64,000 nt of DNA from an uncultured Pseudomonadales bacterium. GTDB taxonomy: Bacteria > Pseudomonadota > Gammaproteobacteria > Pseudomonadales > Cellvibrionaceae. The notes under the pieces are model-generated. The model worked only from the letters and a program-made list of their open reading frames with translations. It was not told the DNA's origin and ran no database searches. Where the stretch lies: contig CANLDL010000001.1 in NCBI GenBank assembly GCA_947489425.1, forward strand, positions 1,220,516 to 1,284,515, given 5' to 3'. The translations under genes were made by a program, and so were the position numbers. Of the stretch, positions 1 through 8,419 are shown in pieces (within the stretch, counting starts at the first letter, position 1; each line of letters starts with the position of its first letter).

Positions 1-193
1 GCATTTCTTCACTGGGGAAGCGCTTACCTCGTTCAATCATCGACAAATAAGAGACAGAAGGTGCTAAATTATTGTCATTTTTAATGCAGCGAGCCGACAA
101 ATCCTCCATGGTGAGATTATTACGTTTACGCAAATTACGTATCTTAGTGCCCAAAAAATGGGCATTGCGCATAATACCTTTTGTCTTTTTCAT
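1..193 (-). CDS. XRE-family transcriptional regulator, N-terminal fragment (cut by window edge)
   Basis: The reverse strand from the ATG at 191-193 reads MKKTKGIMRNAHFLGTKIRN, followed by a helix-turn-helix of XRE type (LRKRNNLTMEDLSARC, then SYLSMIERGKRFPSEEM). It stays open to the window edge, giving 64 codons of a longer protein. The N-terminus resembles, from memory, the HTH plus DUF3612 or short-chain-acyl regulators that sit beside malate synthase genes in marine gammaproteobacteria; only the HTH part is visible here. It diverges from glcB and shares a 273 bp intergenic region carrying repeated boxes, so it is the natural candidate regulator of the glyoxylate shunt genes. That regulatory role is an inference. 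Confidence 0.75.
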   Translation of the reverse strand, partial: MKKTKGIMRNAHFLGTKIRNLRKRNNLTMEDLSARCIKNDNNLAPSVSYLSMIERGKRFPSEEM

Positions 194-254
194 AATGCTC
201 TATCTCTAAATCACGACTCACTTTTACCTTTTTACTGGCAAGAGTAAAAAGCTA

Positions 255-336
255 TTGTGAAATTACACAGACTTTTTTGTGAAATTTACAGTGTAAAATT
301 TTTATTGTAAAATTCTCACAATATTTACTATATAAT
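255..336 (+). promoter_or_regulatory. glcB promoter region: four direct TTGTGAAATT-type boxes upstream of a TATAAT -10
   Basis: TTGTGAAATT occurs at 255-264 and 277-286, GTGTAAAATT at 291-300 and TTGTAAAATT at 305-314. The start-to-start spacing is 22, 14 and 14 bp. A consensus TATAAT lies at 331-336, with no good -35 hexamer at 16-18 bp; the boxes occupy that region. This is the layout of an activator-dependent or repressor-controlled promoter for glcB. The likely binder is the divergent XRE regulator (inference). Confidence 0.55.
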
Positions 337-466
337 AATCCTCAGCTATTAAGCAAAGAATTAAACTAATCGTTGAAGATAAGAGTACAATACTCCACCA
401 ATAACTCATGGCACTAATCTACTGTACCCATATGAGTTAACAACCCTTCGATTAAAACCCAATGTA

Positions 467-2710
467 ATGAGTGTAAACATGACTACAAATAGTTCTAATC
501 AGTCGCTATCTATCGATGTTAATGAATCTTTCCGTCAGTTCATCGATAGCGAGGTAATGCCTCTCACTAATATAGATCCTGAGCAGTTTTGGCTAGATGT
601 TCAAACGCTAATCGACGATCTTGCTCCCCGCAATCGCGAACTACTCGCCAAGCGTGAAGTTATCCAGCAAAAACTAGATGAGTGGCATAAAACTAATGAT
701 TATCAATCGACCGATATAGAAGAATACAAAAGCTTTTTAAAAGAGATTGGCTATCTTGTAGAAGAAGGCCCAGATTTTGAAGTAGAAACAGAAAACGTTG
801 ATGATGAAATTGCCACCATGGCTGGCCCACAGCTAGTGGTTCCAGTTAAGAATGCGCGATTTGCACTTAACGCAGCCAACGCTCGCTGGGGTAGCTTATA
901 CGATGCCCTTTATGGCAGTGATGTTATTCCTAAAACCGGTAAATTAAAGCCAAGTAAGGGTGGCTATAACGAATTACGCGGTCGTGAAGTCATGAAATAC
1001 TGCCGTGATTTCTTAGATAAGCACTTCCCTCTCGATGATGGCGCTTCTCATCACGATGTAACGCTTTATCAAATTTACTACCAGCAATTTACCGCGGTAC
1101 TTAAAAAAGGCACCTACGTTGGCCTGAAGGATTCAAAGCAGTTTGTTGCCTTTAATGGCTCTAAAAATGCACCTAATGAGATCATTCTTAAAAATAATGG
1201 TTTGCATATCAATATCCGCATCAACAACTATACAAGTGTAGGTTCGTTAGATGATGCAGGCGTTGAAGATCTACGTGTAGAAGGCGCATTAACCACTATT
1301 ATGGATTGCGAAGATTCAGTCGCAGCCGTTGATACCGAAGACAAAATCGAGGTCTATCGCAATTGGTTAGGCCTAATGACTGGCAACCTGAGCACCAACT
1401 TTATTAAAGGTGGTAAAACCGTTACTCGTGCATTGCAACGTGACCGTATTTTTACCGGCCGTGATGACGAGCCTTATTATGTACGCCGTCGTAGCTTAAT
1501 GTTTGTACGTAATGTTGGTCATTTGATGACAATCGACACCATTAAAGATAGCGAAGGCAATAATATACCCGAAGGCATTATGGACGGTATTTTTACCTCG
1601 CTAATCAGTACTGTTGATTTACTCAATAGTGACAAGAACATTGCCAACAGTAAAACCGGTAGCATCTATATTGTTAAACCTAAAATGCACGGCCCTGAAG
1701 AAGTCGCCTTTAGTTGTGAATTATTCCGTCGCGTAGAACAACTGCTTAACATCCCTGCTAACACCATCAAAATTGGCATCATGGATGAAGAGCGCCGTAC
1801 AACAGTTAACTTAAAAGAATGTATCCGCGCCGCTAAAACTCGTTGTGTGTTCATTAATACCGGCTTTTTGGATCGTACAGGCGACGAGATGCACACAAGT
1901 ATGCACGCTGGCCCATTCTTGACCAAAACTAATATCAAGTCGCAACCATGGCTACAAGCCTATGAAGACTGGAATGTTGATATTGGCTTAGCCTGTGGTT
2001 TATCGGGTAAAGCACAAATTGGTAAAGGCATGTGGGCACAGCCAGACGACATGAAAGCTATGATGGATAGCAAACAAGCGCATCCAGAGGCAGGCGCAAA
2101 TACCGCATGGGTACCTTCACCAACAGCAGCTCTATTGCATGCACTGCACTATCATGAAGTCGATGTGTTTGAGCGTCAAAAAGAGATTGCCCAGCGTCCT
2201 CGCGCTAATATCAATGACATATTGACTATTCCGCTTATACCTAAAGGTGAAAGCCTATCGCCAGAAGTGGTTGAGAAAGAAATCGAAAACAATGCACAGA
2301 GTTTGCTTGGCTATGTTATCCGTTGGATTGATCAAGGTATTGGCTGCTCTAAAGTGCCAGACATCCATAACATCAACTATATGGAAGACCGTGCAACCTT
2401 AAGAATCTCAGCACAATTGCTTACTAACTGGTTGCTTCACGGCCTTACCACCAAAGAGCAAATCGTCGAAATATTTAAGCGTATGGCGGCTATCGTTGAT
2501 GAGCAAAATGCTGGTGATCCCGAATATGTACCAATGACGCCATCAATCGATGATGACGTCGCATTTAAAGCATCACTGGATCTTGTTTTCAAAGGTACAG
2601 AGCAGCCATCTGGTTATACAGAGCCATTGCTACATGCTTACCGCATAAAGATAAAGAAGATACGGGCAAAAAGAAGGGAAGCTGGTCTGAAAGAAGGAAA
2701 GCCAGTCTAA
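467..2710 (+). CDS. glcB: Malate synthase G
   Basis: The product condenses glyoxylate with acetyl-CoA to malate, the second step of the glyoxylate shunt, in the cytoplasm. The 747-residue length fits the monomeric G isoform (about 720-730 aa), not the shorter A isoform. Recognisable blocks include the N-terminal WGSLYDALYGSD, the TTIMDCEDSVAAVD core with its acidic metal-binding residues, the GIMDEERRTTVNLKECI block and the C-terminal ANTAWVPSPTAA. The first ATG (467) and a second in-frame ATG (479) both lack a strong Shine-Dalgarno, so the true start could be either. It is followed by aceA on the same strand after 445 bp. It diverges from an XRE regulator and has boxes upstream that suggest dedicated control. 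Confidence 0.95.
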   Translation: MSVNMTTNSSNQSLSIDVNESFRQFIDSEVMPLTNIDPEQFWLDVQTLIDDLAPRNRELLAKREVIQQKLDEWHKTNDYQSTDIEEYKSFLKEIGYLVEEGPDFEVETENVDDEIATMAGPQLVVPVKNARFALNAANARWGSLYDALYGSDVIPKTGKLKPSKGGYNELRGREVMKYCRDFLDKHFPLDDGASHHDVTLYQIYYQQFTAVLKKGTYVGLKDSKQFVAFNGSKNAPNEIILKNNGLHINIRINNYTSVGSLDDAGVEDLRVEGALTTIMDCEDSVAAVDTEDKIEVYRNWLGLMTGNLSTNFIKGGKTVTRALQRDRIFTGRDDEPYYVRRRSLMFVRNVGHLMTIDTIKDSEGNNIPEGIMDGIFTSLISTVDLLNSDKNIANSKTGSIYIVKPKMHGPEEVAFSCELFRRVEQLLNIPANTIKIGIMDEERRTTVNLKECIRAAKTRCVFINTGFLDRTGDEMHTSMHAGPFLTKTNIKSQPWLQAYEDWNVDIGLACGLSGKAQIGKGMWAQPDDMKAMMDSKQAHPEAGANTAWVPSPTAALLHALHYHEVDVFERQKEIAQRPRANINDILTIPLIPKGESLSPEVVEKEIENNAQSLLGYVIRWIDQGIGCSKVPDIHNINYMEDRATLRISAQLLTNWLLHGLTTKEQIVEIFKRMAAIVDEQNAGDPEYVPMTPSIDDDVAFKASLDLVFKGTEQPSGYTEPLLHAYRIKIKKIRAKRREAGLKEGKPV

Positions 2711-2732
2711 AGAGAGATAGCATTTGCCAATG

Positions 2733-2807
2733 CTTACAGTGTTAACTGACTTCTGAGTTAACGCTGTAAAAGCTTGATGTATTGAGAGAATCAATACATC
2801 AAAAAAA
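2733..2807. repeat. Two consecutive stem-loops downstream of glcB
   Basis: The first is a near-perfect inverted repeat built around GTTAACT / AGTTAAC (2733-2773). The second is perfect: GATGTATTGA, loop GAGAA, TCAATACATC (2776-2800), followed by seven A residues. Neither is followed by a T-run on the plus strand, so neither is a textbook intrinsic terminator. They may stabilise the 3' end of the glcB mRNA. Confidence 0.45.
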
Positions 2808-2918
2808 GATTAATCAGGTGTAGATAATACGTCCGATGGAGAAAATTCTGCTCTTAAGCAGACGGTAAAGTTTATGCTTTTTTATACCTATTTTAGCTTA
2901 TAAAAAAACATATTAATT

Positions 2919-2963
2919 TTGTGTTTACAAAGTCTTTACAGCGTCTCGCAATCGCCGTATTAT
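2919..2963 (+). promoter_or_regulatory. Strong sigma70-like promoter upstream of aceA, overlapping a TTGT-N4-ACAA operator-like site
   Basis: TTTACA at 2935-2940 and TATTAT at 2958-2963 are separated by exactly 17 bp, predicting a start near 2970. Immediately upstream, TTGTGTTTACAA (2919-2930) is an inverted repeat that recalls the TTGTG/TGTAAA boxes in front of glcB. Transcription from here enters the structured region 2971-3096 and then aceA. Confidence 0.55.
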
Positions 2964-2970
2964 CCGCGCC

Positions 2971-3096
2971 ATAGTTAATCCCGCCTACTTTTTAGGCGAG
3001 CAATTTAGATGTAAAAATCTAAATAATTAATATGTACTTAAGTACATAATTAAAAGCAATGCCTAAAAATATTACAGGCACTGCCTTTTTTATTTT
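2971..3096 (+). ncRNA. Candidate small RNA or attenuated 5' leader between glcB and aceA
   Basis: Downstream of a good promoter lie four consecutive folding elements. They are CGCCTA-CTTTT-TAGGCG (2982-2998), ATTTAGAT-N6-ATCTAAAT (3003-3024), the perfect 18 bp palindrome TATGTACTTAAGTACATA (3031-3048), and GCAATGCCT-N11-AGGCACTGC (3056-3084). The last is followed by CTTTTTTATTTT, which is a terminator layout with one A-C mismatch in the stem. A transcript ending there would be about 120 nt, with no evident coding sequence. It could be an independent sRNA or a leader whose terminator attenuates aceA, whose ATG is 60 nt further on. No known family is recognised. Confidence 0.45.
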
Positions 3097-3155
3097 AAAT
3101 TATAGCTAGTGGTTTTAGCTATACAACTTTAGTTAAACCAACAGAGAGATAAACA

Positions 3156-4751
3156 ATGTCAACTTATACCCAAGACATCGCAGCAGTTGCTGCCCTCCGT
3201 GACGCCAACGGCAGCTCATGGGATGCAATCAACCCAGAATCAATAGCTCGTATGCGCGCCCAGAATAAATTCAAAACTGGCATAGAGATCGCTCAATACA
3301 CTGCTGATATTATGCGTGCTGATATGGCGGCATTTGATGCTGATAAGACTAAGTACACTCAGTCTCTAGGTTGCTGGCACGGTTTTGTAGGTCAGCAAAA
3401 ACTGATCTCTATCAAAAAGCACTTTGGTAGCACTGAGCGTAAATATCTATATCTTTCAGGCTGGATGGTTGCTGCTCTACGTTCTGAATTTGGTCCTCTT
3501 CCTGACCAGTCTATGCACGAAAAAACGGCTGTTGCTAGCCTTGTTGAAGAGCTATACACCTTTTTACGTCAAGCTGACGCTCGTGAACTAGGCGGTCTTT
3601 TCCGTCAACTAGATGCGGCTCGTCAAGCGGGTGATGAAGTCAAAGCACAAGACATTCAAAACCAAATCGACAATCACGAAACTCACGTTGTACCCATTAT
3701 TGCTGATATCGATGCTGGTTTTGGTAACGCAGAAGCCACTTACCTAATGGCTAAGCAAATGATCGAAGCAGGTGCTTGTGCACTTCAAATCGAAAACCAA
3801 GTAGCTGACGAGAAGCAATGTGGCCACCAAGACGGTAAAGTTACTGTTCCTCATGCTGACTTTCACGCGAAAATTCGCGCACTACGTCACGCTTTCTTAG
3901 AGCTAGGTATCGACAACGGTTTAATCGTTGCACGTACCGACTCTGAAGGTGCAGGCCTTACTAAAGAAATCGCTGTTGTTAAAGAGCCAGGTGATTCTGG
4001 CGATATCTACAACTCTTACCTAGACGTTGAAGAAATCGATGTGGCTGATATGGCTGAAGGCGATGTATGCTTCAACCGTGACGGCAAACTTGTTCGTCCT
4101 AAGCGTCTACCTTCTGGTCTATATCAGTTCCGTGCAGGTACTGGCCATGAGCGTTGTGTATTCGATTGTATCGGTGCGATCAATGCAGGCGCTGATCTAC
4201 TTTGGATTGAAACTGCAGTACCAACAGTTCACGAAATTGCTGGCATGATGAATGACGTTCGTAAAGTTCACCCAGATGCGAAACTTGTTTATAACAATTC
4301 TCCATCATTCAACTGGACTTTAAACTTCCGTCAACAAACTTATGATGCATGGGTTGCTGAAGGTAAAGACGTATCTGCTTATGATCGTTCAAACCTAATG
4401 TCTGCTGAATATGACGAATCTGAATTGTCTGCAGTTGCTGACGAACGCACTCGTACTTTCCAAGCGGATACTTCACGTGAAGCGAACGTATTCCATCACT
4501 TGATCACTCTACCGACTTATCACACTACTGCGTTGTCTGTAGACAACCTAGCGAAAGAGTACTTCGGTGAAGCCGGCATGTTGGGTTATGTTGCTGGCGT
4601 ACAGCGTAAAGAAATCCGTCAAGGTATCGCATGTGTTAAACACCAAAACATGTCAGGTTCTGACATGGGTGATGACCACAAAGAATACTTTGCTGGTGAA
4701 AACGCACTTAAAGCGGGTGGCGCGAAAAACACGTCTAACCAGTTTAGCTAA
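3156..4751 (+). CDS. aceA: Isocitrate lyase (long, about 530-residue form)
   Basis: The product cleaves isocitrate to succinate and glyoxylate, the first and committing step of the glyoxylate shunt. The catalytic loop is visible as EKQCGH, a variant of the K-K/R-C-G-H signature around residues 224-229. Metal- and substrate-binding blocks DIDAGFGNAEATY and VARTDSEGAG are also present. The 531-residue length matches the long form known from Pseudomonas and other marine gammaproteobacteria, with an insertion relative to the 430-residue E. coli enzyme. A purine-rich AGAGAGAT precedes the ATG. A strong promoter and a terminator-like hairpin in the 190 bp leader imply that the gene is regulated apart from glcB. 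Two hairpins follow the stop. Confidence 0.97.
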   Translation: MSTYTQDIAAVAALRDANGSSWDAINPESIARMRAQNKFKTGIEIAQYTADIMRADMAAFDADKTKYTQSLGCWHGFVGQQKLISIKKHFGSTERKYLYLSGWMVAALRSEFGPLPDQSMHEKTAVASLVEELYTFLRQADARELGGLFRQLDAARQAGDEVKAQDIQNQIDNHETHVVPIIADIDAGFGNAEATYLMAKQMIEAGACALQIENQVADEKQCGHQDGKVTVPHADFHAKIRALRHAFLELGIDNGLIVARTDSEGAGLTKEIAVVKEPGDSGDIYNSYLDVEEIDVADMAEGDVCFNRDGKLVRPKRLPSGLYQFRAGTGHERCVFDCIGAINAGADLLWIETAVPTVHEIAGMMNDVRKVHPDAKLVYNNSPSFNWTLNFRQQTYDAWVAEGKDVSAYDRSNLMSAEYDESELSAVADERTRTFQADTSREANVFHHLITLPTYHTTALSVDNLAKEYFGEAGMLGYVAGVQRKEIRQGIACVKHQNMSGSDMGDDHKEYFAGENALKAGGAKNTSNQFS

Positions 4752-4759
4752 GCTGAGTT

Positions 4760-4829
4760 ATTGTTAAGCGAAACGCTTAACAATAGATTTAAATAAAAAG
4801 GCGGCCCCTTAAAAGGAGCCGCCTTTTTT
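4760..4829 (+). terminator. Tandem hairpins ending aceA transcription
   Basis: The first is a perfect 11 bp stem, ATTGTTAAGCG-AAA-CGCTTAACAAT (4760-4784). The second is a GC-rich intrinsic terminator, GGCGGC to GCCGCC, flanked by an A-run on the left and TTTTTT on the right (4795-4829). It could act in both directions. Confidence 0.85.
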
Positions 4830-4833
4830 ATGT

Positions 4834-5236
4834 ACAGGATGTACGGTATGCCGTGGGCGCATGGACGCGCAGGAACGGCGATGCCCTCCAGGGGCAAAGG
4901 TTGTTCCAGACAACCTATTTGCATTCCCACCTTCCGTGGTAGTCATGGAGGGTACATTACCTACAGGAAGTAGGTACTTAGCGTTAGCAGGAGCGGAAGC
5001 TGTGAAAATGCAGGAGCAATTTTCAAGTGCACAGGATGTACGGGTCGAAACCGCTCCTGAAAAACTGGCATTCACGCCAGTCGCTATCGGTATCCATACC
5101 TTTCGCGACACTTGTGCTTCCTGCCCACCCTCCGCGGTAGTCATGGAGGGTACATTACCTACAGGAAGTAGGTACTTAGCGCTAGCAGGAGCGAAAGCTG
5201 CAAAAATGCAGGCAAGTTTTTAAATGCACAAGATAC
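4834..5236. repeat. Two tandem units of about 197 bp from a dispersed repeat family
   Basis: ACAGGATGTACGG starts unit 1 (4834) and unit 2 (5031), and a decayed copy (ACAAGATACAC) lies near 5226. The stretch from CCCACC (4926 and 5124) through GGAGGGTACATTACCTACAG and GGAAGTAGGTACTTAGCG to AAAATGCAGG is nearly identical in both units, over about 110 bp. Related words (GGAGGGTACATT, ATGCAGGAGC, TTTTCAAGTGC) recur in the element at 38466-38674, and GGCGTGAATGC recurs at about 50945. Open frames through this region are by-products of the repeat. Confidence 0.75.
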
Positions 5237-5323
5237 ACTGACGCATTTATTTTAAAGAACTAAAAGATTTTTTACGTTAAAATTACACCAACTCTATTAC
5301 ACAACTAATCAACACTTTCGACT

Positions 5324-5893
5324 ATGACTACTACACCCACTTTTCTTAAAGATGCGAAAGACCTACTGAGCGCCGATGGCTTTGCAACAAGTACTACCTG
5401 GTATCACGGTACATCATCGGCACTTGCAGCCTCGATAAAGGAACAGGGCTTAAAACGCTCTGGCGATCGCGCATTAAAAGAAGCCGCCAAAAAGACCATG
5501 GCAACTATCGGCAATAGCTATACAGAGTCAGTCGAACCTGTTTTTTTAACGCAAAGTAAGGAGCTCGCTTTTTATTGGGCGGAACAAACCGTTCGAGACC
5601 GCAACGTACGCGTCGAAATAGAAGACGACGAAGAACCCGTTGTTTTTGCTATAGAACTTCCCGATGAACTTAATAGCCAAGTGCAACCCGATGTGGGTGC
5701 AGCGAGCTTACTGTTACTGCAAGAGGGAGAAAAGTTTATGGCCTATTTGGCAGAAATATATCAAACCCACGATATGGGTATACCAGAAATAGACTTAAGA
5801 AAAGCGGACCGCTTAGAGTATTTAACAACCTTAGGCATGGCCTATATCGATACAGATATTGATGCAGCATGTATAGAGTTGATCGTCGATTAA
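5324..5893 (+). CDS. Putative ADP-ribosyltransferase-fold protein, function unknown
   Basis: The 189-residue protein has no close family that I recognise. The segment WYHGTSSALAASIKEQGL (residues 26-43) resembles motif 1 of the H-Y-E class of ADP-ribosyltransferases, where diphtheria toxin, PARP and Tpt1/KptA proteins carry H-G-T before a helix and a GL/GI turn. VFLTQSKELAFYWAEQTV (about 74-91) fits motif 2, a beta strand with S/T-x followed by an aromatic-rich helix. The glutamate motif cannot be placed with certainty. There is no signal peptide and no membrane segment, so it is probably cytoplasmic. It stands alone between a repeat region and a convergent chemoreceptor gene, with no antitoxin-like partner. 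There is no clear ribosome-binding site before the ATG. Confidence 0.55.
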   Translation: MTTTPTFLKDAKDLLSADGFATSTTWYHGTSSALAASIKEQGLKRSGDRALKEAAKKTMATIGNSYTESVEPVFLTQSKELAFYWAEQTVRDRNVRVEIEDDEEPVVFAIELPDELNSQVQPDVGAASLLLLQEGEKFMAYLAEIYQTHDMGIPEIDLRKADRLEYLTTLGMAYIDTDIDAACIELIVD

Positions 5894-6077
5894 GCACTCT
5901 TTAGAGTAAATTTATAAGGCTTTATAGCTATTAATTTAATCATCACTTTTTCAATTATATTTTTTGAAAAATTTAGTGCGTGCCTGCAATATCAGCAACA
6001 TACTTACAGATAGGCAGTTTTTATAGACTGCCTCACTACAAGAATAAGCTAGCATTACATTGCTTTATGTTTACACG

Positions 6078-8096
6078 TTAGTGCTGTACCTGCTTGTAAT
6101 AGTCGATGACTTTATTAAGCCCTTCTTTTTGTTTTTCTTCAACTTCTTCAAATTGGACACCATAGTAACAACGTTGACTATCGTCCTCGACAATGTCGCA
6201 TCGCTCCGCACGGGCAATATTTCCCATTAATCTTAATGGCGTTTGATTTTCAAACTGCTGTTTATCTGCCGAGGGAATTAAGATCGATAAGCCAAGGCGC
6301 TGATCGACAATCTCTCCTTTAACAATTAGCTTGCAGCCACCAAGACTAATATCTTCAATCATCGCATTAACTTCTCTACCCGTTTGTAAATGCAGTCTTA
6401 CGATGATATTACTTTTAACACGCTTCTGCTCTCGTCGCTCTTCTCGATCAGGTATCTCTCTGCCACTAGCACAGCTACCAACCGTATACCCTGCGACATT
6501 TTGCCTTAATTCCTCTGCCGTTTTATATAAACTCTCAGCAACTAAAGTAGTTGAGTCTGCCTTGTTTGCATTGTGTTTTAATGCCGAAAAAAGTGTATTG
6601 AACTGTACCGCCAGATTTTCTACCTGCTCTGCTTGCTCGCCATTATAATTGAGCACTCTTTGATTACTCTGTGCCGTATTTGCGACCTCTTGATTCATCT
6701 CTTCAAAGCGATCAATAGTGGCTTGCGAATGCTCCTGAATCACATCCACCTGTGAAACTAACCCCTCCATGGACTCAACCGAGTTGTTCACTTTTGTGCT
6801 AAAACTATTAATCAACTGAGTAATTTCATCGGTAGATGTAGAGGTACGCGACGCCAAAGTGCGCACCTCGTCGGCAACAACAGCAAAGCCGCGACCCTGC
6901 TCTCCCGCTCTCGCAGCCTCAATGGCAGCATTTAGTGCTAGCAAATTGGTTTGGTCTGCAATATTTTGAATTGAGTCCACAATATTGTGCATCTGATCTG
7001 CCGACTCACTCAAGTTTTGCATCATGCTCGATGCCTCACCCACACCTTTGACAGCCACACTTAGCTCACTGATATTATTACGTGCAGTAACAATTCCCTC
7101 CTGCGCTTTTTCTTCACTGCGTTTTACAAAAGTAGATGATTGTTCAACTTCTTGCTTGACCACTCCTGCGATATTCGTCAGCGAATCAATCGAGTCCTGC
7201 ACATCACTACTTTGTTTATCCTGCTCCGATGCACCGGTAATAATCGTTTTTGAAATATAAGAGACTTGCTGTGCAGTATTCTTCATCTCTAGGCTACTGC
7301 CTTGCACTGAGCCTAGTAGGCGCTCAAGTTTGGAGCGCATCTTCTCGAAGCCAAGGGCAAGATTACAAATTTCATTAGTCCCTTTCGTTAAAAACTTAGG
7401 TACTACCTGATCTAAATAGCCATTGCAGAATTTTTCTGACAAGCTCTCTAATATCATTAATGGTCTGGTTACTGACCGAATAATAAAATAGCTCAACAGC
7501 GCGCCAACTAGTATATTCAGTGCCAAGAACAGCTCAACTTCTGTGATTAAGAATTTAATATTATCTTGGGAAGAATGAGAAATAACCTCGATAATATGGC
7601 CCATATCCTTTAGCAAGTGATCCGTACGCTCATTGAGTAAATCCCATTCTTCTTTTGTAGTTTCATCGCTGTTAAGTGCAGCTATCAGTTCTTTCTCTTC
7701 AATTTTCCATAACTCCTCGATTTCTTGCAAGTCTTTAACCGCCTCAGGGGTTGTCACTGCTGATACGATTAAAGGCTCAGTCATCGCTAAATCGCTATAG
7801 GTTTTACCGCCATGAATTAAAGCATCGAGTGATAGGCTAAATAACTTTTCGGAATTAGCATGCAGACCTTGATCACCAATACCTTCTGCGCGCTGCAATA
7901 GAATTTCTTTGGCAAATTTTTGAATAAGCATTTGCTGCCGATTGACCACATCGATGATAGTGCTATCTACTCGTTGCTGGCCTAATGTCGTTAATACTGA
8001 ATAGGTTGTTATTATAAATATCACGACAAAGAATACGCTTAAGATGGAAATTTGCCATTTAACCGCTAACTTGTTCATTATGTTCATTATGTTCAT
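6078..8096 (-). CDS. Methyl-accepting chemotaxis protein with C-terminal PilZ (c-di-GMP-binding) domain
   Basis: The order is a transmembrane helix near the N-terminus, a periplasmic helical sensor resembling PilJ_N ([18 protein letters not shown]), a second membrane helix around residue 200, HAMP, and then the methyl-accepting signalling domain. The hairpin tip is typical: [20 protein letters not shown]. It ends with a PilZ domain carrying RREQKR and DISLGGC, the R-x3-R and D/N-x-S-x2-G c-di-GMP motifs. The start chosen is the ATG at 8094-8096 because AGGAG lies 7 nt upstream. A longer frame to 8114 lacks that support, and two more in-frame ATGs follow inside a 9 bp tandem repeat. No che genes are adjacent. 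It probably couples c-di-GMP level to taxis. Confidence 0.92.
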   Translation of the reverse strand: MNIMNIMNKLAVKWQISILSVFFVVIFIITTYSVLTTLGQQRVDSTIIDVVNRQQMLIQKFAKEILLQRAEGIGDQGLHANSEKLFSLSLDALIHGGKTYSDLAMTEPLIVSAVTTPEAVKDLQEIEELWKIEEKELIAALNSDETTKEEWDLLNERTDHLLKDMGHIIEVISHSSQDNIKFLITEVELFLALNILVGALLSYFIIRSVTRPLMILESLSEKFCNGYLDQVVPKFLTKGTNEICNLALGFEKMRSKLERLLGSVQGSSLEMKNTAQQVSYISKTIITGASEQDKQSSDVQDSIDSLTNIAGVVKQEVEQSSTFVKRSEEKAQEGIVTARNNISELSVAVKGVGEASSMMQNLSESADQMHNIVDSIQNIADQTNLLALNAAIEAARAGEQGRGFAVVADEVRTLASRTSTSTDEITQLINSFSTKVNNSVESMEGLVSQVDVIQEHSQATIDRFEEMNQEVANTAQSNQRVLNYNGEQAEQVENLAVQFNTLFSALKHNANKADSTTLVAESLYKTAEELRQNVAGYTVGSCASGREIPDREERREQKRVKSNIIVRLHLQTGREVNAMIEDISLGGCKLIVKGEIVDQRLGLSILIPSADKQQFENQTPLRLMGNIARAERCDIVEDDSQRCYYGVQFEEVEEKQKEGLNKVIDYYKQVQH

Positions 8097-8098
8097 TA
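8072..8098. repeat. Three perfect tandem copies of a 9 bp unit over the chemoreceptor start
   Basis: TGTTCATTA is repeated at 8072-8080, 8081-8089 and 8090-8098. On the minus strand each copy supplies an in-frame ATG-AAC, so gain or loss of a copy keeps the frame but alters the number of start codons. Confidence 0.8.
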
Positions 8099-8189
8099 GT
8101 GCACTCCTATACACTCAGGTCATCCATTGCCTATCTGAACAAGTAAAAATTCACGTATAAACTAATACCGACAGGCACCTATAGTAGTA

Positions 8190-8218
8190 ATTATAGAAGT
8201 GATCGCTCAAAATGCGAA
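8190..8218 (-). promoter_or_regulatory. Probable sigma70 promoter of the PilZ chemoreceptor gene
   Basis: On the minus strand TTCGCA (8213-8218) and a consensus TATAAT (8190-8195) are 17 bp apart, about 100 bp upstream of the start codon. The rest of the 323 bp gap (8097-8419) holds only a perfect palindrome, GCTATTTAAATAGC (8341-8354), and no gene that I can see. Confidence 0.45.
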
Positions 8219-8419
8219 TGGGTTTACCCATCAATTATGTATACAACATACCTATGAGCCGCCTTAATAAGGTGATGGACGTACAAAAGAAAAAGCTATA
8301 ATAAAAAGGAATATAAAAGAGAAAGTTACGGCCTGCTCCGGCTATTTAAATAGCTAATCTTACTAAAATACCTATTTCAACGCTTTAAGCTGAAACTAAT
8401 TTCTTTTTATTCTAATCAC

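Noticed and set aside
2776..2807. Hairpin as a rho-independent terminator for glcB
   Set aside because: The stem is followed by A residues, not T, on the coding strand, so it is listed only as a stem-loop.
4861..5223. 120-codon open frame and an opposing 111-codon frame
   Set aside because: Both lie wholly in the tandem repeat units, show the unit periodicity, and have no ribosome-binding site or recognisable domain.
4834..5236. Possible CRISPR array
   Set aside because: Only two units of about 197 bp, no short repeat with regular spacers and no cas genes.
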